From: Allolobophora icterica
Lineage: Eukaryota; Annelida; Clitellata; Crassiclitellata; Lumbricidae
Direction of reading: 5' to 3'
Length of the DNA: 64,000 nt
Assembly: GCA_963556255.1 (NCBI GenBank)
Contig: OY744605.1
Span: 1,297,521 to 1,361,520 of the forward strand
Below, piece after piece: positions 30,201 to 43,259 of this stretch. Position numbers and translations under genes: made by a program. Each line of letters begins with the position of its first letter. Position 1 is the stretch's first letter. The notes under the pieces were generated by a model. It did not search any database. It saw nothing but the letters and a program-made list of their open reading frames with translations, and was not told the DNA's origin.

Positions 30201-30639
30201 GGAACTCCGATTGATAATAATTACGTTCTGAAGTTATTCAGATGCTTTTGAATTTATTTCTGTAGGTGGTGAATATTTTCTTAGTAACTGTGTTGGGGTC
30301 TTTTTGATATTTAGTATATAAACGGTTTTTCTTTCTACAGGATTTTAATAAACCTGGAGTCATCCATGGCTCATCACATTTAGCCGTGTTGCTCCTACCT
30401 TCATTTTGAAGGGGAAAAAATATTGTAGGTAAGCATATAATTCTGTATAAAATATTGATAGGCTTCGTTAACCATTCCCTGTTGACAAAATTGTGACACG
30501 GGTTCCCAATTCCTTTCTAGTAGTGTCTTTGAAAAATTTTCAATGCCTTCTGGGTTAACGGTTCTCCGTTGACAGAGATTATTTTCTTTACTGTAAATTT
30601 TTTCAAAGGAGAATTGGGCCTTGATGGGTAGATGTTCCG

Positions 30640-31269
30640 AGAGGTCGGAGATTATGATAGCGGCCTGTTGCAGATTGGACCAGGTTGTGCAGAAAACGTT
30701 ATCAATCAGAGTCCTGGAGTTTTGGGTGATTCTAGTTGGTTTTGTTTTAGTAGGGAGATAATGATGCGAGATTAAACTGGTATAAAAGAGATTCGTGTCT
30801 CTGTGCTCATTGACTTTTAGTAGATCTATATTAAAATCGCCAAGAAGTATGATTTCTTTAGATTTAGATTTAAGATGATCGAGCAGATGTTCAAATTCAT
30901 TAAGAAATTCTGTTAAGCCTTGTCCAGGTGCTCTATAGACTACACCGATAACTGGGGAAGATTTTTTAAGACTAACCCTGATGAATAGACTCTCAAAAGT
31001 AACGAACTCTTTTCCCCATTAAGGATTTCAAGGTTTAAGTAATTAAGATCCTCATTAATAAAGAATCCGACTCCCCCTCCCCTTCCTAATTTCCAAGCTT
31101 TTCCAATATATTTGTAGCCGGGTATATGCACTGTGTCTACTAAATTATCATCGAGCCAAGTCTCAGTAACGGCAATGATTGCTGTTTGCGTTTTGGAAGC
31201 GATATCTCTAATTTCGTCAATTTTATGTATAATGCTTTTGCAGTTGATATGCAGTACTCTGAAATTCAT
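30640..31269 (-). pseudogene. LINE C endonuclease
   Basis: MNFRVLHINCKSIIHKIDEI, then VTETWLDD (catalytic Glu) and LGRGGGVGFFINEDLNYLN come from the frame starting 31269. After a break near 30960, LGDFNIDLLKVNEHRDTNL follows at about 30790-30850, with TRITQNSRTLIDNVFCT and ISDLSEHLPIKAQF. The metal-binding and catalytic positions of an apurinic-type endonuclease are recognisable but in several frames. Confidence 0.7.
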
Positions 31270-31740
31270 GTCCTTTACATTCTTATGGTTCTTTGGTGTT
31301 TCTAGGCTATCTAATGAGACGTAATTGCTCGTCCAAGTAGGCCCTACTGGATCTAAAGAAGTTATGATCAGGATCTATAGTACCTTTGTGTAATGTATCA
31401 TTGACTTCAATATCACGAGAGAAAACCTCCAGTTCAAGTTCCTACATTAAGCAAACATTATTTTTTTGTTCCTCCTGGTCATCCTCGTCATCTGAACTCA
31501 ACAACCCATGAGCATAGAATTCTATATCAGTTGAAGTTATGCTGTCCGAGACCAGTTCCGCAGTAATACTTCTAATATTGGGGTCCTTAGTAATATGTCC
31601 CATCTTGGTCTCCGCACAGGAGCATAAGGGAGAGTTGGCATCCCCCTGCAATAAAGAATTAGTACCTTTGTCACATCTGGGGCCTAGCCCTAGTGAGGAA
31701 GTCGACAGGTGGGCGGTTTGATGCAGGCGCTCCTAATTAA

Positions 31741-32353
31741 GTTTCCGCCCTTTTTCTTTCACCTTATATCCAAGTGGAATCTTAACACTTGTAATATTAC
31801 AGGTTTACAAATAATATTAAACAGGTATTACAATAATATTAAACGTAAAAAAATCCCATCATTGCTTGCTAGCTCAATGTGAGAACTCAAAGCTCCCAAA
31901 CCTGGGAGATAGACAAGGAAGACATATAATACAAATTATTAAATCAACAGCCTCAAAAGGAATCATGATGTCAAGATAATATTAAACTTAAAAGACCCAG
32001 CATTGTTCGCTGCATCAATGTAAGAACTCAAAGAGTTCCCTAATCTAGGAAATTCACAATGTAAACAAATAATACAACCTCATGGGCCTGTGAACTCTAT
32101 GCAACGAGAGGAAGTTTGAGAATGAACTTAATATGTATAATTTTTGTTAAGGTGCTTATTAGTTTTTATCGCATCCTCTTTCTATCAGGTCAAGAATCGA
32201 TCGCCTTCCATCCCTAAACATGTGCTCCATTATGGGCTTTATAAGAGTACAAGTAGTGAGTGATCAAGTGGTGCCGATGTTCCAGTCGGCTTAATTGCAT
32301 CAGGGGAATACAATTTGTAGGCCTACAATAGAGCCCATTATGAGTTATTATTA
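31741..32353. other. AT-rich DNA without a recognised feature
   Basis: Two imperfect repeats of about 130 bp (AATATTAAACGTAAAAAAAT ... AGAACTCAAAG at 31837 and AATATTAAACTTAAAAGACC ... AACTCAAAGAGTT at 31977) lie here. No gene seen. Confidence 0.4.
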
Positions 32354-32698
32354 TTACCATAACATTGTCGCGAGGTGCACACCTTGGGTGCCCGTGCGCT
32401 GTGTTGGGCCCTGGTGCTGGACAGTGTCAAATGATTCGAAGGACTTCCTAGGTAGAGGGTGCCAGTCCTCTTGTCCGTAATACACGGCTAATTTACCCTT
32501 TAATCTTTCGCTGCGCCTAGGCAGGCCTAAGGACAAGTTCCCCTCCCTTGACTCACCAACTTCTACTGCCCTTTCAGCATCTACCAGGACGGCTGAACGG
32601 CTGTCCGCGGTTTCCGGTCTGGAAACGAGGTTTGGCCGAATGGTGGTTGAGTGGCGCCTCTCGCGTGAGAACTCTAGCCAGCCGCGGCTCGTGATAAT
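32354..32698 (-). CDS. Unassigned minus-strand gene, candidate last exon
   Basis: 115 codons from a possible acceptor (AAACTTAG) to a stop. The peptide includes ITSRGWLEFSRERRHSTTIR, VDAERAVEVGESREGNLSLG and LPRRSERLKGKLAVYYGQED. The basic PRRSxRLKGK run suggests nucleic-acid binding. It starts in phase 0, which matches the donor of the exon at 35980-36243, so the two can join into about 202 residues. The family is not recognised. It might belong to a retroelement or to a host gene. LINE B lies between the two pieces. Confidence 0.4.
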   Translation of the reverse strand: MITSRGWLEFSRERRHSTTIRPNLVSRPETADSRSAVLVDAERAVEVGESREGNLSLGLPRRSERLKGKLAVYYGQEDWHPLPRKSFESFDTVQHQGPTQRTGTQGVHLATMLW

Positions 32699-32782
32699 CT
32701 AAGTTTTCTAGGTGTTTTACCTATACTTTTACGTCTGTGACTGGATTATTATTCCAAGTTGCATCTTTAGACATAGTAAACG

Positions 32783-33830
32783 TTGTTTTCGTTTAACTTT
32801 TCGACTTCGTTCTATTGGATTTTCGGAGTTTTACTTGACATGTCTACGCCTCCTTCATTCGTGTACACAGCTGACCTAATTAGGTCTGTCAACACGTGTA
32901 CACTCGCGCTTCGTCGGCCAGTCCGAAAGACTTTGTTTCGGTTTGGCTTGTGGCGCCCAGCTCGCTCACCGCCATCGCCGACTTTGTCGCCTTCGCTGGA
33001 CTGTCCTCCGGTTCGCTCGTCAGCTGTCATCCGCCTTGCTACTCTTAATGTTCGCTCACTAAAGAATAAATATGTATCCGTTTCTGACATCGTCACTTCG
33101 TATGGCCTTGACGTCCTCGTGGTTACGGAGTCGTGGCACCTTTCCTCTGCAGATGTTGCTGTTCGCCGTTCTGCTCCACCCGGCTACTCGTTCCTCGATC
33201 GACCAAGATCTGAGGCGCAGGATCCAACCTCGCAGGGGTGGTGGCCTAATCATCTACCACGGCGCCAACTTCAAGGCTCGGAGGATCGAGCTCCTGCAGA
33301 CTCCGACGACTTTCGAGGCTCTCGCGACTTCAATTTCATCTAAACATGGACCTACTATTTTACTTGCCATCTACCGTCCAGGTTCTACTTCGCCATCTTC
33401 TCTGTTCTTCAGCGAGTTTGCTACTCTGCTAGAGCAGTTCGTCATCTTCAACGCGCAGCTCATCCTCGCTGGAGATTTAAACCTACATCTGGAGGATCCA
33501 AGTCTTCCAGAATCCATTGAATATGCGGCGATCATGGAACAGTTTGGCCTGACTCAACATGTCGCTGAGCCTACCCACATCTTAGGTGGGTGGCTTGATG
33601 TCCTTGTCACCAGGGACGACTGTCAGGTGACCGACGTCAACGTTCACCCCCCAATTCTATCTGACCACGGTCTCGTGATGGCCTCCATACCGTTCATCTG
33701 CGAGCCCTCGCTTCTCATCACAAGACGGATTCGTCTTTGGAAAAAGCTGGATCGAGCTGCCTTCCGAGCAGCCCTCCAAGCTAAACCTCTCTTCAGTGAC
33801 GTCGAGGCTTCCTCTTCACTGACAGCCTAG
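32783..33830 (+). pseudogene. LINE B endonuclease in two frames
   Basis: The first frame has RLATLNVRSLKNKYVSVSDI, VVTESWHLSS (catalytic Glu) and GYSFLDRPRS. After a shift near 33230 the second frame has GGGLIIYHGANFKARRIELL, ILAGDLNLHLEDPSLPES, LGGWLDVLVTRDDCQVTD and LSDHGLVMA. These are the metal- and DNA-binding positions of LINE apurinic-type endonucleases (E, DxN with Leu in place of the usual Phe, SDH). The frame closes at 33830, just before the RT frame. The shifts mean no full-length product. Confidence 0.8.
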
Positions 33831-33853
33831 AACTGTTCTCCTCATATGAGACG

Positions 33854-35902
33854 GTGATGTCTGAGCTTTTGGATTCATTCCTGCCACAGTGTACAGTTCA
33901 GACTCGAAATCATCCACTCTCGCCGTGGTTCAATGCGGAGTGCAGATCGCTTCGACGGCAGGCTCGGCGCCTTGAGCGTGTCTACAGGAGAACGCGATTG
34001 TCTTCAGACCGGGCAGCATGGGTCCAATTCGTCCGGAAAATGCACTCTGCTTACCGGGACAGAGAGCGAGTCTACTGGGAGACAATAATCACAAACCAGT
34101 CCAGAGAACCTAAGAAGCTCTGGACCACGTTCAATGGCCTCCTTGGCCGTTGCTCTTCGAACCGTCAGACGCAGGCTTCTCCGTCTTTTACTGCTGAAGC
34201 ATTCTTGGAACATTTGACTGAGAAAATTGCGTCTATCCGAACTGCTACTTCCGCTTCTCCTCTGCCAGATTTCTCCACTACTGATGCTCGGTTAGCCGAA
34301 CTCAATGAGATAACTAGTCTAGAGCTACGATGTCTCATCCTAGCCGCAGCACCAAAGACTTGTGAGCTGGACCCGGTGCCTACGTTCCTTGTCCAGGAAC
34401 TTGTCGACGACCTCCTGCCGTTCCTCACCCTGCTCTGCAATCGGTCGATCCAGGAGGCCCATCTACCTACTTCTCAGAAGCGGTCAATTCTCATTCCGGC
34501 CATGAAGCGAGACGGGCTGGACTCAACTGATCCTGCAAACTACCGCCCGATTGCAAATGTTACATTCCTCTCCAAAATATTGGAGCGCATTGTTGCAAAT
34601 CAACTAATTGGTTATCTAAATATGAATGGTTTACTCCCATCCCTCCAGTCGGGTTTTCGGAGGAATCATTCCACCGAAACTTTACTGGTCCGCCTCCTGT
34701 CGGATTTATATGGCGCCATGGACTGTGGTCAGATTACCCTTTTAGCCCTTTTTGATGTTAGCTCAGCATTCGACTCTGTCGACCATGCTATACTTCTACA
34801 GCGCCTCTCTGTTTCCTTTGGGCTGGTTGGCAAACCGTTAGACTGGCTATCATCCTATCTTACTGGTCGCACTAACTGTGTTACTGCTGGTTCCTCCAGG
34901 TCCCGCTGGGTCCCCGCCCTCTTTGGTGTACCCCAGGGGTCCGTCCTTGGCCCGCTACTTTATGTTTTGTTTACTTCTGATATTAGTTCCTTGCTACAGT
35001 CATGTGGACTGCTTCATCAGCTTTATGCTGACGACATCCAGGCATATGTCCACTGCCGCGCAGCTGATGCAGTGGCTTCTGTTGGACTGATGTGCCGCGC
35101 TATTGATGCCCTCTCATCTTGGATGGCCTCAAACCGGTTGCTTCTGAACCCGTCCAAAGCTCAATTCATTTGGCTTGGTGGTCGTAGACAGCTGGCGGGG
35201 GTTGACCTACACCAATTGACTGAAACCTTTCCCCATATCACTTTCTCCCTTACTGTTCGTGACCTAGGTGTTACGCTGGATCGAGAGCTTAGTCTCTCTC
35301 AGCACGTTAACTTGGTCATTCGGAACTGTTATTATCAGCTCCGGCAGTTGCGTGTTGTACTGAGGTCCCTCTCCCATGATGCTGCAGTGATCTTAGTTCA
35401 TGCATTTGTCACTGGTAGAGTTGACCACTGTTGCTCGGTCCTTGTTGGTCACTCCAAGGGCCTAATGGGGCGACTTGACCGGGTCCTTCGTTCTGCTGCT
35501 AGACTTATTGGTCGCATTCCAAAATATGCCCCAGTCTCTGCCTATATGCGTGACGTCTTATATTGGCTTCCTGCCTCTGAGCGCATCTCCTACAGGATAG
35601 CAGCACTAGTTTGGCGGTGTCTCTCCGGTAGCGCCCCATCCTACCTGTCTGAACTCTGCTGCCCGATTTCTGACTTAGCTTCTCGCAGAGCTTTGCGCTC
35701 TGCGACTAATGCGGAGCTATTGGTCCCTCGGACCCGCTCCGCAGTCAGGCAACGCCGAGCCTTCTCGGTTGTTGGCCCGTCTACCTGGAATGGTCTTCCG
35801 ATATCCTTACGCTGCTTCCCCCGGAATAATTCACCTGTTTTCTTACGACAACTCAAGACCTATCTGTTTAGCCGTGGCTGGGCTGGGAGCGCCTCTGAGT
35901 AG
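33854..35902 (+). CDS. LINE B reverse transcriptase, unbroken
   Basis: 682 residues: linker CRSLRRQARRLERVYRRTRL, RT motifs KRSILIPAMKRDGL, NYRPIANVTFLSKILER, SGFRRNHSTETLLVRLL, LFDVSSAFDSVDH (catalytic Asp), GVPQGSVLGPLLYVLFTSDI, LYADDIQAYVHC (YADD) and RLLLNPSKAQFIWLG. Thumb: SAARLIGRIPKYAPVSAYM, GPSTWNGLP, ending FSRGWAGSASE. The RT makes cDNA at the nicked target. All catalytic residues are present. The last codons (ASE, stop) fall inside the 3' stem-loop, so that sequence is under both coding and RNA-structure constraint. The chosen Met is internal; true ORF2 would start upstream in the endonuclease. Confidence 0.87.
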   Translation: MMSELLDSFLPQCTVQTRNHPLSPWFNAECRSLRRQARRLERVYRRTRLSSDRAAWVQFVRKMHSAYRDRERVYWETIITNQSREPKKLWTTFNGLLGRCSSNRQTQASPSFTAEAFLEHLTEKIASIRTATSASPLPDFSTTDARLAELNEITSLELRCLILAAAPKTCELDPVPTFLVQELVDDLLPFLTLLCNRSIQEAHLPTSQKRSILIPAMKRDGLDSTDPANYRPIANVTFLSKILERIVANQLIGYLNMNGLLPSLQSGFRRNHSTETLLVRLLSDLYGAMDCGQITLLALFDVSSAFDSVDHAILLQRLSVSFGLVGKPLDWLSSYLTGRTNCVTAGSSRSRWVPALFGVPQGSVLGPLLYVLFTSDISSLLQSCGLLHQLYADDIQAYVHCRAADAVASVGLMCRAIDALSSWMASNRLLLNPSKAQFIWLGGRRQLAGVDLHQLTETFPHITFSLTVRDLGVTLDRELSLSQHVNLVIRNCYYQLRQLRVVLRSLSHDAAVILVHAFVTGRVDHCCSVLVGHSKGLMGRLDRVLRSAARLIGRIPKYAPVSAYMRDVLYWLPASERISYRIAALVWRCLSGSAPSYLSELCCPISDLASRRALRSATNAELLVPRTRSAVRQRRAFSVVGPSTWNGLPISLRCFPRNNSPVFLRQLKTYLFSRGWAGSASE

Positions 35903-35979
35903 GTCTCTTGAAGAAGCGCTATATAAATGTCCAGAATGAATGAATGAATGAATGAATGAATGAATGAATGAATGGTTAC

Positions 35980-36243
35980 CTCAGGATTCGAACTGGACCC
36001 AAACACAGATTTAATTGGAGTATCATGGGGAACTCCCTCTTCACCTAGGCTCATCCTATCTTGGTCTGTAATTGAAGCCTGGGATCGAACCTCCCACTGG
36101 GCTGAATCCTCTGCTTCTACTGAAGCTGGCGCCTTAGAAGTCTCTACTAACTTCGCTAATACTCTTTGAGTGACCTCTGCCATTACATTAGGATTACTAA
36201 GCACCGATTCAACCATCCGAATTTCAGATTGACTTAAACTCAT
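35980..36243 (-). CDS. Unassigned minus-strand gene, candidate first coding exon
   Basis: 88 codons from ATG at 36243 to donor GTAACC (35974-35979). The peptide begins MSLSQSEIRMVESVLSNPNV and includes VTQRVLAKLVETSKAPASVE and SLGEEGVPHDTPIKS. The N-terminal 35 residues look helical, the rest acidic and polar. It ends in phase 0, matching the exon at 32354-32698. LINE B starts directly after the donor, in antisense. An upstream non-coding exon with donor GTAAGG (36466-36471) and a promoter motif at 36952 support a real transcription unit. Function unknown. Confidence 0.45.
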
Positions 36244-36471
36244 TATTTTAATAACTTCAAGAAACAAATTAAAATTTCAGCAGTAATTACACAAATTATC
36301 TTGTCCTTAATTCTATCCGATGCCGTTTTAGATCATACTCACCATTAAACTTCAGCTAATAATACAAAATCAACGTCCTGACTATTATACAAGATTTTCA
36401 TTTACACTCAAACTTTCACTTATAATTAGTCCTTACTATTGACATGCGTGTGCGACGGGGCCTCACCTTAC

Positions 36472-36961
36472 CCACGAGGGTTACTACTACACAGTGATGC
36501 GACGCCTGAGCACGGAAAGGGAAATACTGGCAATCCCAAAATATTGCTTGCTCATCGCGAGAAACTTTGACAATTTAACTGGCGAATACCATTCAGGGCC
36601 AGAAAATCTTACTTCTAGGTCAAAAATAAGAAAGATACAACAGGTTGCCTGCTTAGGTAGGACTTCCTGACAAGCTGTCCGTCGAGCGGCGACGTGTCTT
36701 CTCCCAATTCGTCCGTTAGCAAAGTCCGGCGAAGATCGGCCCAAATTTCGATCCTCCGATGCGGAAATGTCGAACGATTCACAGTTCAAGTCCCTGTTTC
36801 CCAAGTTTCTCGAAGGCACTCCGAAATTTCGATTAATTTAGAGTAATTTCTACGAAACTTCCCCGGGGAGCTTTCTTGCATCGATCCTTCTCGATGGCCG
36901 CTGTAGTCAACACTGACTCTAATCTCAATGCTTAGCCTAGCCTAGCCTAGCGCGCATGCGC
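36472..36961 (-). promoter_or_regulatory. Candidate promoter and 5' exon with NRF1-type site
   Basis: GCGCATGCGC at 36952-36961 is the palindromic NRF1 consensus, typical of CpG promoters. Downstream on the minus strand, 36.9-36.47 kb ends in CGTGG and a double donor (GTAAGGTGAGG). It would be the untranslated first exon of the gene whose coding starts at 36243. Four CTAGC units lie next to the motif. Confidence 0.4.
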
Positions 36962-37020
36962 TGTCACCTAGGGCGGCCTTAGGTCACGCATTGCTTTAGC
37001 GCTAGAGGCGATGCACTTCG

Positions 37021-37520
37021 CCACAACATAATCATTGAGATTATGCGATTTATCATTGGTATGAGTATGCAATTCATCATCATTGTGATTAAGCATCGTA
37101 CCGTAAGAATTTGCACAATAGAATCCATTATTAGTTTAGTATCATCATATACCATAACATCATCATCATTGTGATTATGCATCGTACCGTAACAATTTGC
37201 ACAATAGAATCCATTATTAGTTTAGTATCGCCAAATACCATAACATTCATCATCATTGTGATTATGCATCGTACCGTAACAATTTGCACAATAGAATCCA
37301 GTATTAGTTTAGTATCATCATTTACCATAACATTCATCATCATTGTGATTATGCATCGTACCGTAACAATTTGCACAATAGAATCCAGTATTAGTTCAGT
37401 ATCATCATTTACCATAACATTCATCATCATTGTGATTATGCATCGTACCGTAACAATTTGCACAATAGAATCCAGTATTAGTTTACTATCATCATATACC
37501 ATAACATCATCATTGGGGTT
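37021..37520. repeat. 86-87-bp tandem repeat
   Basis: Five to six units, with the landmark GTGATTATGCATCGTACCGT starting at 37085 (variant), 37171, 37258, 37345 and 37432. The 87-bp period is a multiple of three, which keeps long frames open on both strands; those frames are artefacts. Confidence 0.92.
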
Positions 37521-37529
37521 ATGCAATAC

Positions 37530-37715
37530 AAGTAGACGGACACGATGAGTCAACAGTTCAACACCAGAGATCAGGTAAGATCGATAAATGCTTTGGAATT
37601 GAGACAGTTTCAAACTATTTGGTATATTGTAATAATGCTGTGATAGAACAGAGAGTATAAAATTGATCTTTAGTAGCCTATTAGACAAGTCGGGCGTATC
37701 TGCCCTCAGCTGCAA
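37530..37715 (-). pseudogene. LINE RT C-terminal piece next to the tandem repeat
   Basis: QLRADTPDLSNRLLKINFIL, VLSQHYYNIPNSLKLSQFQS and IYRSYLISGVELLTHRVRLL have the look of a post-palm RT segment of a LINE. The frame runs into the 87-bp repeat, so the rest of the domain is lost. Confidence 0.4.
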
Positions 37716-38261
37716 ATACCAAGAGGTTATTCCGAGATGTTCCTATAACAGTACTTGTAGTTACCAGACCCTAGTTGATATCATAAGATGTAAGCATACG
37801 GTCGCCTAAGTCTTCGCTAGTAGAAAATCTTGACGCCCTCAAAATATAGAACCAATTAAACTCTAAATATAGTACTTCACCAATATTAATTCGATCTTTG
37901 TGCGATTATCTATTAAATATTGACCAAGTGCTGATGAGTATACTACAAATAGGAACGGCATCGAAGCAATGTGAACTCACGAGAGATGTCCAAGAGGGTA
38001 ACGATCGTGGAGCAATGTGAACTCACGAAAGATGTCCAAGAGGGGAATGTTCGTGCAGCAATTGTAATAACTCCCGGTCTCTGGGTGAGTTACTGGGTGA
38101 GTTTTATAAAGGAGTATTACTGTGACAACATAGATGCAGGCGATGAGGAGTTTCCATTGGTCAAGAGGAGGTTAGGAGATTCCATCTCTGCTTGTGCCGT
38201 TGACGGGAAAATGCTCAGTAACTCCTTCATGGAAGTGATCCTTTTTGGCATGTGACCCTGG

Positions 38262-39000
38262 TCCGCAGTCAGGGCCAGGAATACCAGCCCCCAGCCGTCC
38301 AGGTGGAGCTGGCTTTTCCTTCTTTAACGAAGACCCTCGCTTTGGCAAAAATCTGCGCATTGTTTAGAGATAGGTGTTCGTTAATGAAGATCGATGTCTT
38401 GCGAAGGATGGTGCGTGATCTGAAGACAACGTTCCTGGCTCTTGTGGAGTTGAATTTAACAATTAATGGCCGGGTTTTTTCCTTTCCTTTTCGGGGGATT
38501 CTGTAGGCGGTCGAGATATCTGGCTCTGAGATAGATAACCCCAGTGTATGGTTGCAGAGCTCGAGCGTTGCTTGTAGAGCCTCCTTTTCAGCTGCTTCCC
38601 TGGATGCATTAAGCGCAGGTGACTCTTCAACTCCATGGAGGACGAGATTATTTATTCTTGCTTCAGTCTCGAGCTGGGCAAGACGAGAGCGCAAGTGGGA
38701 ATTCTCTTCTTCCAGGTGAGCTTGTTTCATTTGTACATCTTCTAGCTGTACTCGAGTTAAATCGTTAACTTTTTCTCAATTATTGGATCAAGTTTTAGGA
38801 TTATTGAGTCAATGATCTTGTCGATTTTTTTCTCAAACATAGATTCAATATCGGGTTTCCATGCGACTCCGAGTTTTTCACTTATGAATTCGGAGGCTTT
38901 TTCATCTTTGAAAAGTTTAATCAGCTCGTCCACTTTAGTGTCAAGTTTAGCGCTCTTTTTCGCCATGTCGATGGAGTTTCATGTATGAACTACGCTAGAT
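38262..39000 (-). pseudogene. LINE ORF1 (coiled coil plus RRM-like nucleic-acid-binding domain), broken
   Basis: The frame at 38966-38757 begins MAKKSAKLDTKVDELIKLFK (charged helix). The frame at 38730-38269 continues QAHLEEENSHLRSRLAQLET (coiled coil), RINNLVLHGVEE, PDISTAYRIPRKGKEKTRPL, IVKFNSTRARNVVFRSRTIL, INEHLSLNNAQIFAKARVFV and STWTAGG. This matches the plan of LINE ORF1 proteins that coat the element RNA. A frameshift or stop near 38740 splits it. With the RT piece at 37.6 kb it forms a deleted LINE whose middle is missing. It is the only clear ORF1 in the window. Confidence 0.7.
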
Positions 39001-39207
39001 AACAGCGATGAACACAACTGTTGTAAACGAATATTCAGCTGCTACGCGCGAGCAGCGACTTGTTGTGATTAATATGTCGATACAAAGCGTGTTAAAGCAG
39101 CGGCTTGTTGAGATTTATATGTCGATACACCTGTTGTTGTACGTTCAATGACAGTTAAGACACATACCCTTGGCGTGTAATGTGTAGAGTGCCCATCCCT
39201 CGCTATG

Positions 39208-39387
39208 CAGGCACGTAACTAGCCTTTTTCGTTTGGGGGGCTTAAGCCTTGAACATGGCAACATTTATACAGTGTTCATACGAATTTTAGCCGTAAGCAT
39301 ACAACGGCTTGACTTGTTTGGGGGGCTTCAACTTCGTTTGGGGGGGCTTAAGCCCCCCCCCCAAGCCCAACGCTAGATACGTCCCTG
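39208..39387. mobile_element. hAT-like miniature element
   Basis: Perfect 8-bp duplication TCGCTATG at 39200-39207 and 39388-39395. Terminus CAGGCACGTAACTAGC, other end CAGGGACGTATCTAGCG (reverse complement). Internal GGGGGGCTTAAGCC repeats. No coding sequence. Confidence 0.82.
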
Positions 39388-39603
39388 TCGCTATGGCAGG
39401 TAAACAGATTGGTTCGAAATTGCAAACAAAACTCACTAAATCCTTAATATTTTTCAGTGATAATCCATGTCCAAATGCGCTGGAGTAGTATCCTGGAGAT
39501 AATAATGAAAATGATCCATATTTCGATCAGCGGAGCGAGAATTTTATGATTTATATCGGAGCCTCTATACCAGCGACCAACTTAGCCGATGGCCATCCTC
39601 TAT

Positions 39604-42078
<2,475 letters not shown>

Positions 42079-42837
42079 CTGGCGGAAAAAAAGGAGAAAC
42101 TGAAGGATAACATCAGAAGGCTAAAATGTGCTAGCGAGAAAGCAGGAATGTACTTTAATATAAAAAAGACGAAGATAATGACCACTGAGAAATGGAGTTA
42201 TTTTGAGGTAGATGGAGAGGAGATAGAGGTGGTATCAAGCTTCTGTTTCTTGGGGGCCATGATGGAGAGTGAAGGTGGATGCGAACGAGAAATACGACGG
42301 AGAATTACATTGGGGAAGACGGCAACGCAGGGACTGGAAAAAATATGGAAGGACAAATCAGTGAGTTTGGGAACGAAGACAAGAATTGTTAAAGCAATGA
42401 TCTTACCAGTGGTGCTTTACGGATGCGAAACATGGACAAAAATCAAGGCATTGGAGAAGAAAATTGAGGCATGTGAAATGTGGATCTGGAGGAAAATGTT
42501 GAGGGTTTCTTGGACTGAGAAGAGAACTAACGAGGATATCCTGGAAGAAATAGGACACTGGAGAGGGAGTTTGACGTTGGGGCAGAGAGCGTCCAGGCAG
42601 AAGATGTCATACTTTGGACACGTGATGCGTGCAGATGGGCTGGAAAAGGAGATGATGTTGGCGTGTGGGGAGGGCAGAAGGAGGAGAGGACGACCAAGGA
42701 GGAGATGGATGGACGAGATACAGGAGGCATTGAAGATGAACATCTCGGAGCTGAGAGAGGCAACGAGAAATCGGAGCACATGGAGAAGGTTGACCATGAC
42801 AGTCGCTAGGATTCAACGAATCGACAGCACAAGGTGA
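42079..42837 (+). pseudogene. RTE/L1-group LINE, C-terminal third of ORF2
   Basis: About 250 residues: KCASEKAGMYFNIKKTKIMT, FEVDGEEIEVVSSFCFLGAM, LPVVLYGCETWTKIKALEKK, WIWRKMLRVSWTEKRTNEDI and KMSYFGHVMRADGLEKEMML, then GRRRRGRPRRRWMDEI and WRRLTM. This is the well-known tail of LINE ORF2 after the RT active site, with YGCETW and GRPRRRW hallmarks. The frame enters from (TA)n, so the palm domain is absent. It ends just before a new (TA)n block, which may derive from the element's own tail. Confidence 0.8.
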
Positions 42838-42852
42838 CAAGGTGACCACTCG

Positions 42853-43257
<405 letters not shown>

Positions 43258-43259
<2 letters not shown>

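Larger units (their letters stand above)
27899..31740 (-). mobile_element. LINE C: Jockey/CR1-group non-LTR retrotransposon, degraded
   Basis: Minus-strand element with endonuclease and RT in pieces. The 3' untranslated part contains CCCTAAGGGAAATGAATCCC and ends CAATAAAGTAAC against (AT)n. The 3' end is shared with the fragment at 43258-43890 (CCCTAAGGGATATTCGTCCC). The upstream part near 31270-31440 has IDPDHNFF, a short motif typical of the start of ORF2 in this group. Several frameshifts and stops break the coding sequence. It is clearly different from LINEs A and B. Confidence 0.8.
32783..35975 (+). mobile_element. LINE B: CR1/L2-like non-LTR retrotransposon, two frameshifts
   Basis: Plus-strand element with endonuclease, RT, the 3' stem-loop GCGCCTCTGAGTAG ... 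AGAAGCGCTATATAAATG and an (AATG)n tail at 35936-35973. About half the residues match LINE A, with the same domain order. Frameshifts near 33230 and 33825 break the endonuclease-linker part; the RT is unbroken. No target duplication was found, and the exact 5' end is unclear. Confidence 0.88.

Noticed and set aside
37021..37520. CRISPR-like array (regular repeats)
   Set aside because: Whole 87-bp units repeat with no variable spacers, and the DNA is eukaryotic.
37131..37548. Repetitive proteins across the 87-bp tandem repeat
   Set aside because: The period is a multiple of three, which keeps frames open by itself.
37971..38255. 94-residue plus-strand ORF
   Set aside because: Includes a direct repeat (GAGCAATGTGAACTCACGA type) and shows no recognisable domain; opposite the LINE relic.
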